From Bacteroidales bacterium (GTDB taxonomy: Bacteria; Bacteroidota; Bacteroidia; Bacteroidales; UBA10428), in NCBI GenBank assembly GCA_030626465.1, contig DAOUOU010000173.1, forward strand, positions 1 to 5,611: 5,611 nucleotides of DNA. The letters are read 5' to 3'. Below, one piece after another: positions 1 through 5,611 of the stretch. Position 1 is the first letter of the stretch. Every line of letters begins with the position of its first letter. The notes below the pieces were generated by a model, which saw nothing but the letters and a program-made list of their open reading frames with translations, was not told the DNA's origin and did not search any database. A program made the position numbers and the translations under genes.

Positions 1-195
1 AAGAGAAGAGGATACGCTGTTATTTTCATGGGTTTATTGTATATCGCAAATGTTGTTGATGCAATGACTGATGCTCATTTTTATATGTTCAATATAAGTG
101 ATGATCTGAGTATAAAGGTTGAGCCATCCATGAAACCTGCTCCCTTCTCTGCAAATAACTATTCCTATGGTTTTAAACTAAGTATGAATTTTTAA
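1..195 (+). CDS. DUF5683-like protein, C-terminal fragment
   Basis: The frame is open from the first base of the window and ends at TAA 193-195, giving the last 64 residues of a protein that begins upstream. The fragment starts with a basic KRRGY stretch. A hydrophobic, probably membrane-spanning segment follows (about residues 6-19), then NVVDAMTDAHFYMFNISDD and a short tail ending in a beta-like FKLSMNF. The order 'membrane segment, N-x-x-DA-x-x-DAH, then ISDDLS and EPS' is what I know from the C-terminus of the Bacteroidota DUF5683 family. These genes commonly lie between parB and an MltD-type lytic transglycosylase. The next gene here is such a transglycosylase, only 11 bp downstream, which supports the call. 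The family has no established function that I know of; a role at the cell envelope is inferred from the membrane segment. The start and the N-terminal domain are outside the window. Confidence 0.8.
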   Translation, partial: KRRGYAVIFMGLLYIANVVDAMTDAHFYMFNISDDLSIKVEPSMKPAPFSANNYSYGFKLSMNF

Positions 196-206
196 CTGAA
201 TATCCT

Positions 207-1799
207 ATGAGGAAACTACCTGTTATTCTTGCATTGCTTTTTATTGAGCATTCTGTTTTACCGGCTATAATAACTCCGAAAGATACCACAAAACTATACC
301 TGGCTGATTCTATCTATGGACAATTGGATATAAGCGATACAATTGAATCGAATTTCGAAATAAATCTTGATAGCATGCTTAATCTTTGGTATGTGAAACA
401 ATCAAACAATATGGATTCTGTCCTCTCAGATATTCCAGACAGCCTCATTCCTGATTACCCTGATTCGGTATATATTGAAAGACTTGCAGAAATACCCACA
501 ATAATTGATCTTTCATACAACCGGGTTGTGAAAAATTACATTGATGCCTATACAAAAAAAAGAAGAAACACAGTCGAAGTAATGCTTGGCTTGTCTGAAT
601 ACTATTTCCCCATATTTGATGATATTTTCGACTATTACGATATTCCCAACGAGATGAAGTATATGTCGATCATTGAATCGGCACTTAACCCAAGAGCCTA
701 CTCAAGAGCAAGAGCAGTAGGCTTGTGGCAATTTATGTACGGTACAGGACGTATGTATGGACTCGAAATAAACAGCCTTGTTGATGAAAGAAGGGATCCG
801 ATTAAATCCACACATGCTGCTGCACGATTTGTAAAAGATCTCTATGAAATATACAATGACTGGATATTAGTGATTGCAGCATACAATTGCGGCCCCGGTA
901 ATGTAAACAGGGCCATTAGAAGATCCGGAGGAAAGACAAATTACTGGGACATCTATTATTATCTGCCGCGTGAAACCAGAGGACATGTACCGGCATTTAT
1001 TGCTGCAACCTATGTAATGAATTATTACGCAGAGCATAATCTGACATCTGCCAAAGTTGATATCCCAATTCTTTGTGACACTCTGCATGTTAAAAAAGAA
1101 TTGCACTTAAAGCAAGTATCGGAAGTGCTGGATATTCCGTTAAAAGAATTAAGGGATCTTAATCCTCAGTATCGGCATGACATTATACCTTCAGGAAAAA
1201 AAACATACTCCCTCAGATTGCCTGCGGAATATGCCGGAGAATTTATCGACCAGGAACAATTTATTTATGCCTACAAGGATTCTGTTTATCTGAATAAGGA
1301 TAAGATGATCATCAGTCCTACTGCAAGTACTTACTCCCATCATATTCCCGAAGCGCCGGGTAAAGATTATGTTAAGCTAAAATATGCAGTTAAGCCTGGA
1401 GATAACCTTGGCTATATAGCATCGTGGTACAATGTAAGGGTATCGGATCTAAGATATTGGAACAATATACGTCGAAATATTATCCGGGCGGGTCAGAAGC
1501 TTACCATCTACAAGCATAAAAGCAAAGCAAAGAAATACAAAAATATCGATCAGATGAGCTTTGCCGAGAAACAAGTCATGATTGGCAAACCTGTTACGGT
1601 TGAGCAATCGAAACCCGCAACTACATCAGGTAATAATGGAGAGTATGTTATGTATACGGTAAAATATGGTGACAACTTATGGGACATTGCTAAAAAATTT
1701 CCTGGTGTAAGCTATACCAATATTATGCAGTTAAATAATTTATCTGAGACTGACAAGATCAAACCAGGTCAGCAATTGAAGATAAAACCAAAAGGGTAA
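207..1799 (+). CDS. mltD: MltD-like lytic murein transglycosylase with LysM repeats
   Basis: This is a 530-residue exported peptidoglycan lytic transglycosylase (GH23, MltD type). Such enzymes cleave the MurNAc-GlcNAc bond and leave a 1,6-anhydro-MurNAc end. Residues 1-20 look like a Sec signal peptide (MRK, hydrophobic core, then LPA). There is no lipobox cysteine, so unlike E. coli MltD it is not an obvious lipoprotein. Residues 21-100 are a linker rich in Asp, Ser and Ile. The SLT catalytic domain spans about 143-255, with the likely catalytic Glu157 in MSIIESALNP, then GLWQFM (172-177) and AAYNCGPGNV (224-233). A divergent LysM-like unit lies at about 292-338. Clear LysM repeats follow at about 391-435 (YAVKPGDNL) and 482-527 (YTVKYGDNLWDIA) and should bind glycan strands. 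Length and domain order suit a complete MltD. The ATG at 207 is chosen because the signal peptide begins there; no strong ribosome binding site precedes it. The next gene follows after 20 bp. Confidence 0.93.
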   Translation: MRKLPVILALLFIEHSVLPAIITPKDTTKLYLADSIYGQLDISDTIESNFEINLDSMLNLWYVKQSNNMDSVLSDIPDSLIPDYPDSVYIERLAEIPTIIDLSYNRVVKNYIDAYTKKRRNTVEVMLGLSEYYFPIFDDIFDYYDIPNEMKYMSIIESALNPRAYSRARAVGLWQFMYGTGRMYGLEINSLVDERRDPIKSTHAAARFVKDLYEIYNDWILVIAAYNCGPGNVNRAIRRSGGKTNYWDIYYYLPRETRGHVPAFIAATYVMNYYAEHNLTSAKVDIPILCDTLHVKKELHLKQVSEVLDIPLKELRDLNPQYRHDIIPSGKKTYSLRLPAEYAGEFIDQEQFIYAYKDSVYLNKDKMIISPTASTYSHHIPEAPGKDYVKLKYAVKPGDNLGYIASWYNVRVSDLRYWNNIRRNIIRAGQKLTIYKHKSKAKKYKNIDQMSFAEKQVMIGKPVTVEQSKPATTSGNNGEYVMYTVKYGDNLWDIAKKFPGVSYTNIMQLNNLSETDKIKPGQQLKIKPKG

Positions 1800-1819
1800 T
1801 ACAATCATTCTATCAGGGC

Positions 1820-3307
1820 ATGTCTTTTAAACCCTATATAACACTGCTTTTTCTTGTTTCTGTACTAACAATACTGCTTGTTATCTCATTTCTTTTTCCT
1901 GAAGAAGATATACCTTTGGGAGACGATCTGAAAGTAAGATTTGCCACTCCGGAAGAAATTTTTACAAGTAACGAAGAGACATATGTTGATATTTCTGATA
2001 AGATTTCCAATGCACTGATAAATGATTCTATTCTTGAAGATCTTGTCGCATTAAATGTGAATCAAAACTGGGATACAACAAGAGCTAATGCTGATAGCCT
2101 GAAAACCAGTATTGCCCGCTTCAAATTCCCGAATAACAACCGAAAAATATTGTATCCTGTATTCAAAGCTTTTGATAATGCTTATACCTCAGACAAGCCT
2201 GTGAGAATTATGCATTACGGCGACTCCCAGATTGAAGGAGATCGAATAACTTCCTTTCTGAGAAACAGACTTCAGAAAAAATTTGGAGGAACAGGTGTCG
2301 GTTTGGTTCCGGTTGAACAGATCTACAATTTTAAATACTCTATTACTCAGGAGAATTCTGAAAATTGGTATCGATATACTCTTTATGGAAACAGGGATAC
2401 TACCCTTACTCATAATCGATATGGTGCTCTGGCAAGTTTTTGCAGATTTTCTCCATCTTATCCTGGTTTAACAACTACAGACAATGCCACAACAACAGCC
2501 TGGGTCTCTTTCTCTCCATCGAATTATTCCTATTCGAATACAAAAACTTTCCGGCAATGTCGCCTTTTTTATAGTCACAACCATCAGCCGTTTATTGCTG
2601 AACTCTATCTGGATGATGATCTGATAGATGCTGAAATGTACCCCGAAAGCAGCTCTCTTAAAACCATTCGATGGATTTTTGAAGAACAGTTGTCAGATAT
2701 AAGAATTGTACTAAAAGGTACAGACAGTCCCGATATATATGGAATTGCACTCGATGGTATTTCAGGTATTGCAGTCGATAACGTAGCAATGAGAGGCAGT
2801 TCCGGTTTGGTTTTTTGCAAAATGGACAGAGAAATTCTAAAGGATCATTACAAAGAGCTTAACGTAAAGATGATAATTCTTCAATTTGGAGGTAATATTG
2901 TACCGCACATCACAGACGATTATGGTTATTATAAAAGACTTTTCGGAGCCCAACTGAAAAGGATAAAACAAATTTCACCCGAAGTAGTGATCGTGGTTAT
3001 TGGTGTTGCAGATATGTCCATAAAAGATAAGAACCGGTACGTCTCTTATCCGAATATTGTAAAGATTCGTGATGCAATGAAAAAAGCCACTCTCGAAGCC
3101 AATGGAGTATATTGGGATATGTATGAGGCAATGGGCGGAAAAAACTCCATGCCCAGCTGGGTATTCGCAAATCCGCCACTGGCATCGAAAGATTTTGTAC
3201 ACTTCAATACACGCGGAGCCAGGATAATTGCACATATGTTCTACAATTCATTACTATACGAATACAACTTGTATAAAAAGAGTACATCGGCGAATAATGA
3301 AAAATAG
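1820..3307 (+). CDS. Membrane-anchored SGNH/GDSL-family protein (probable O-acyltransferase or esterase)
   Basis: This 495-residue protein has one N-terminal hydrophobic helix (about 7-26) with no clear cleavage site, so it is probably an inner-membrane signal anchor facing the periplasm. An acidic stalk follows to about residue 105. The SGNH blocks are visible. Block I is YGDSQIEGD with nucleophile Ser136. The block II glycine is probably Gly326 (MRGSSG). Block III is FGGN with Asn359, where the usual Asp after Asn is replaced by Ile360. Block V is DFVHF with Asp458 and His461. The S-G-N-H/D set is therefore intact. About 190 residues separate blocks I and II, far more than in a simple SGNH enzyme, so an extra and probably beta-rich module is inserted at about 165-320. 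WDMY and MGGKNS (432-443) recur in the next gene. With the MBOAT gene downstream, transfer or removal of acetyl on an envelope glycan is the best guess; substrate and direction are unknown. Confidence 0.85.
   Translation: MSFKPYITLLFLVSVLTILLVISFLFPEEDIPLGDDLKVRFATPEEIFTSNEETYVDISDKISNALINDSILEDLVALNVNQNWDTTRANADSLKTSIARFKFPNNNRKILYPVFKAFDNAYTSDKPVRIMHYGDSQIEGDRITSFLRNRLQKKFGGTGVGLVPVEQIYNFKYSITQENSENWYRYTLYGNRDTTLTHNRYGALASFCRFSPSYPGLTTTDNATTTAWVSFSPSNYSYSNTKTFRQCRLFYSHNHQPFIAELYLDDDLIDAEMYPESSSLKTIRWIFEEQLSDIRIVLKGTDSPDIYGIALDGISGIAVDNVAMRGSSGLVFCKMDREILKDHYKELNVKMIILQFGGNIVPHITDDYGYYKRLFGAQLKRIKQISPEVVIVVIGVADMSIKDKNRYVSYPNIVKIRDAMKKATLEANGVYWDMYEAMGGKNSMPSWVFANPPLASKDFVHFNTRGARIIAHMFYNSLLYEYNLYKKSTSANNEK
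3297..3307 (+). other. 11-bp overlap of the two SGNH genes
   Basis: The ATG of the second SGNH gene (3297-3299) lies inside the last codons of the first, whose TAG is at 3305-3307, in a different frame. The stretch AATGAAAAATAG holds both signals. No purine-rich Shine-Dalgarno sequence is apparent upstream, so ribosomes finishing the first gene probably reinitiate here. This would couple the expression of the two paralogs. The overlap is seen directly; the coupling is inferred. Confidence 0.7.
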
Positions 3308-4580
3308 GGTGAAGAATATTTTGTGCAGAAAGGGAAACCTGATTGTATTCATAGTATTGTATCTGAATATTCTTTGGGCTGATGGACAGCAATCAGACTA
3401 TTTTTTAGACAATCGTCGTTACAGCTTCATACAGTACGACAGTAATTTGATTCGATTCCCGGCATCCAAAGCAGGATTAGAAAGAGTATACCTGTCAATT
3501 GACTCGATAATAGCACGGGGCAAGGGTAAGGTGGAAATATTACATATTGGTGGTTCACACATTCAGACAGATATCTATACACACCTGTTCAGAAAAAGGA
3601 TTCAAAGTATGTCCCCGGATATGAATGGAGGAAGGGGTTTGATTTTTCCGTACAGATTAGCTAGAACAAATAGCCCGCTAAATTTTAGTGTGGACTACGA
3701 AGGCAACTGGGTATACTGCAAAAACACCCGGAGGCAAAGAAGCTGCAGACTTGGTATTACGGGATATTCAGTTACTACCAACGATTCTGTTGCCAAAATT
3801 ACTATTGACATTAATAAAGACAACTCTGTTCATTATACGTTTAATTCTATCCGTATATTTCATGATCCTACGTCTTATCAGCTAAGTATAAAAATCTATG
3901 ATACTGTAATTTATGGTTCCTATTATGATAGTCTTGGGTATACGCTTTTTTATTTAGATGATTTCTACGACGTATTTGAACTTGAGATTTGCAGAGATAC
4001 AATAAATGATTCTTTTATGCTCCAGGGGATTTCTTTTTATAATGATGGTCCCGGAGTAGTATATAATTCAGTTGGCGTAAATGGTGCTATGCTGGATTCA
4101 TATCTGAAAAGTGAATTGTATAAGAAGCATCTTAAAGCTCTTGATCCTGAGCTGGTGATCTTTTCTATCGGCACAAACGATGCTTATACAAGACATTTTG
4201 ATAAGGAGAAGTTTCGCAAAGAATATATGCAATTGCTTGATAGTACCCTGGCTGTTGTTCCCGGTGCGGACATTATAATCACTATCCCTAACGACAGTTA
4301 TCTATACAAACGCTATGTAAATCACAACACTGAGAAAATGCGTGAGATTATTTATCATCTGGCATATAAATATCATTGCGGGATTTGGGATTTTTATTCA
4401 ATCATGGGCGGACTTAACTCAGTGAAAGCTTGGTATTCTCTTAATTTAATGAAGTACGATAAAATACATTTTAATCGAAATGGTTACCTGCTAAAGGGGG
4501 AATTATTCTTTTCGGCATTTCTTAAAGGTTGGGAGAAACATCTCACTGATACACAAGCAGAATTTTCAGAAAATGATTAG
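3297..4580 (+). CDS. Exported SGNH/GDSL-family protein, paralog of the preceding gene
   Basis: I place the start at ATG 3297, giving 427 residues. The protein then begins with a basic MKNRVK and a hydrophobic core (about 14-28), with a plausible cleavage after ADG (28-30) leaving an N-terminal Gln. An in-frame ATG at 3228 would overlap the upstream gene by 80 bp and put 23 unlikely residues ahead of the signal peptide. SGNH blocks: block I is IGGSHIQTD with Ser87, where Gly86 replaces the usual Asp of GDS. Block II Gly is probably Gly260. Block III is a canonical GTND (292-295, Asn294). Block V is DKIHF with Asp388 and His391. About 170 residues lie between blocks I and II, implying an inserted module as in its neighbour. 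WDFY and MGGLNS (364-375) match the upstream paralog at the same spacing. It is probably a periplasmic acetyltransferase or esterase working with the MBOAT protein. Mature-protein topology (soluble or anchored) is not certain. Confidence 0.85.
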   Translation: MKNRVKNILCRKGNLIVFIVLYLNILWADGQQSDYFLDNRRYSFIQYDSNLIRFPASKAGLERVYLSIDSIIARGKGKVEILHIGGSHIQTDIYTHLFRKRIQSMSPDMNGGRGLIFPYRLARTNSPLNFSVDYEGNWVYCKNTRRQRSCRLGITGYSVTTNDSVAKITIDINKDNSVHYTFNSIRIFHDPTSYQLSIKIYDTVIYGSYYDSLGYTLFYLDDFYDVFELEICRDTINDSFMLQGISFYNDGPGVVYNSVGVNGAMLDSYLKSELYKKHLKALDPELVIFSIGTNDAYTRHFDKEKFRKEYMQLLDSTLAVVPGADIIITIPNDSYLYKRYVNHNTEKMREIIYHLAYKYHCGIWDFYSIMGGLNSVKAWYSLNLMKYDKIHFNRNGYLLKGELFFSAFLKGWEKHLTDTQAEFSEND

Positions 4581-4631
4581 AACTGAATGGATAAGAATAA
4601 CTAGATTGCTAAATCATTTGGTATAGAACGA
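4581..4631 (+). other. 51-bp gap before the MBOAT gene, no clear signal
   Basis: This is the longest intergenic stretch in the window. It holds no Bacteroidota-type promoter match (TTTG box and TAnnTTTG at proper spacing) that I would defend, and no terminator. The only potential hairpin is a 4-bp GATT/AATC stem at about 4604-4615, too weak to matter. Read-through from the SGNH genes into the MBOAT gene is therefore the simplest view. Confidence 0.5.
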
Positions 4632-5611
4632 ATGGATTTTTTCAGCAACATATTTCTTTTTAACGAAAAAAACCCGCTGATTTTTACACGATTAAATTTC
4701 TGGTTCTTTTTTGTTGTTGTACTTGCCGGATATACAATCATTTATAAAAAGAATGCATTTAGAAATACATACCTCTTTCTTGTCAGCCTTTTCTTTTATT
4801 ACAAAACAGGTGGATTGTTCTTTTCTATTCTGTTGTTCTCAACCTTAACCAATTATTCTATTGGTCATGCAATTTTCAGGTCGAAAACCCTCTTGCACAA
4901 AAAACTGTTTGTAGCATTAAGTGTTAGCCTGAATCTTGGTGTATTGGCTTTTTTTAAGTATGACTATTTTTTGACCGAAACATTCAATACAATCTTTGGA
5001 ACCCAGCTCGAAGTGGTTACACATGCTGCCAAATGGTCTAATGCCCTGTTTGATACTCATTTCGATTTGGGAAAGATATTGCCTCCTGTGGGCATATCCT
5101 TTTTCACCTTCCAGGCCATGAGTTATACGCTGGATGTATACAAGGGTAAGGTAGAACCAGTACGAAGTCTTACTGATTTTGGATTCTATGTATCGTTCTT
5201 TCCTCAGCTTGTTGCCGGTCCTATTGTTCGGGCTGCCCATTTTATTCCACAGTTGTATAAAAAATATACACTTACACCATACGAGTTTGGTCTTGGAATT
5301 TATCTTATTCTCAAGGGATTGACAAAAAAGATGCTTATCGGAGATTTTATTGCTGTGAATCTCATTGACCGTGTTTTTGCAAACCCTGCGTCTTATACAG
5401 GTTTCGAAAATCTTTTCGCTCTTTTCGGTTACTCATTGCAGGTTTATTGCGACTTCTCAGGTTATACGGATATTGCAATCGGTCTTGCCCTATTGATGGG
5501 ATTCTACCTTCCAAAGAATTTCAATTCCCCATACAAAGCAAAAAATGTTGGTGAATTCTGGAAACGCTGGCATATATCATTATCCTCATGGCTTAAAGAT
5601 TACCTTTACAT
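4632..5611 (+). CDS. MBOAT-family O-acyltransferase (AlgI/PatA/DltB type), 3' end missing
   Basis: The frame is open from ATG 4632 to the last base (326 codons plus two bases); the C-terminus lies beyond the window. ATG 4632 is the only ATG after the in-frame stop at 4602-4604. The product is a polytopic inner-membrane protein with hydrophobic stretches at about 22-38, 46-57, 60-76, 91-108, 151-166, 183-197, 218-234 and 260-290. MBOAT landmarks in order: PPVGISFFTFQAMSY (151-165), FFPQLVAGPIVR (189-200), YCDFSGYTDIAIG (272-284), FNSPYKAKN (297-305) and FWKRWHISLSSWLKDYLY (309-326). The last holds one conserved His (His314). The second, more downstream histidine of the family is not in view, so activity cannot be judged. 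Such proteins pass acyl groups, usually acetyl, from a cytoplasmic donor to an extracytoplasmic acceptor together with SGNH partners. Two SGNH genes lie directly upstream. Whether the glycan is peptidoglycan or a surface polysaccharide is not shown. Confidence 0.92.
   Translation, partial: MDFFSNIFLFNEKNPLIFTRLNFWFFFVVVLAGYTIIYKKNAFRNTYLFLVSLFFYYKTGGLFFSILLFSTLTNYSIGHAIFRSKTLLHKKLFVALSVSLNLGVLAFFKYDYFLTETFNTIFGTQLEVVTHAAKWSNALFDTHFDLGKILPPVGISFFTFQAMSYTLDVYKGKVEPVRSLTDFGFYVSFFPQLVAGPIVRAAHFIPQLYKKYTLTPYEFGLGIYLILKGLTKKMLIGDFIAVNLIDRVFANPASYTGFENLFALFGYSLQVYCDFSGYTDIAIGLALLMGFYLPKNFNSPYKAKNVGEFWKRWHISLSSWLKDYLY

Noticed and set aside
867..1106. 79-codon minus-strand frame within the lytic transglycosylase
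   Set aside because: It is antisense to the conserved SLT catalytic domain and has no family features, so it is a shadow of the real gene.
3228..3296. Upstream in-frame ATG for the second SGNH gene
   Set aside because: It would extend the overlap with the preceding gene to 80 bp and place 23 residues before a clear signal peptide. ATG 3297 fits much better.
2975..3392. Overlapping minus-strand frames across the junction of the SGNH genes
   Set aside because: They lie opposite conserved block V and the signal peptide region, and their translations resemble no protein I recognise.
4581..4631. Possible Bacteroidota promoter around the TTTG at 4617-4620
   Set aside because: The bases before TTTG do not match TAnnTTTG, and no TTTG box sits at the right distance upstream.
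4917..5240. 107-codon open frame on the minus strand
   Set aside because: It lies wholly inside the MBOAT coding region, whose motifs are unmistakable. Its translation shows no recognisable domain or export signal.

Overview
The window reads as a piece of chromosome from a member of the Bacteroidota, most likely Bacteroidia. The evidence is the tail of a DUF5683-type protein followed at once by a MltD-like lytic transglycosylase (a pair typical of that phylum), AT-rich coding, no convincing Shine-Dalgarno sequences, and an MBOAT protein whose N-terminus resembles those of Bacteroides relatives. Genus and species cannot be told from this sequence.

Layout, all on the + strand. 1-195: C-terminal end of a DUF5683-like protein. 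207-1799: exported lytic transglycosylase with an SLT (GH23) domain and LysM repeats. 1820-3307: membrane-anchored SGNH/GDSL-fold protein. 3297-4580: a second, paralogous SGNH protein, overlapping the first by 11 bp. 4632 to the window edge: N-terminal two thirds or so of an MBOAT O-acyltransferase of the AlgI/PatA/DltB type. The largest intergenic gap is 51 bp and I see no terminator, so all five genes could be co-transcribed. No RNA gene, mobile element, CRISPR array or notable repeat was seen.

How the genes may work together. MBOAT plus SGNH is the known architecture of extracytoplasmic polymer O-acetylation (AlgI with AlgJ/AlgX for alginate, PatA with PatB for peptidoglycan). The MBOAT protein moves the acyl group across the inner membrane and periplasmic SGNH proteins place it on, or remove it from, a glycan. 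Two divergent SGNH paralogs with complementary departures from the consensus precede a single MBOAT gene, which suggests a division of labour. The cassette sits directly behind a lytic transglycosylase, an enzyme class blocked by 6-O-acetylation of MurNAc. Peptidoglycan is therefore a reasonable candidate substrate, but a surface polysaccharide is equally open. This is inference from gene order, not something the sequence proves.
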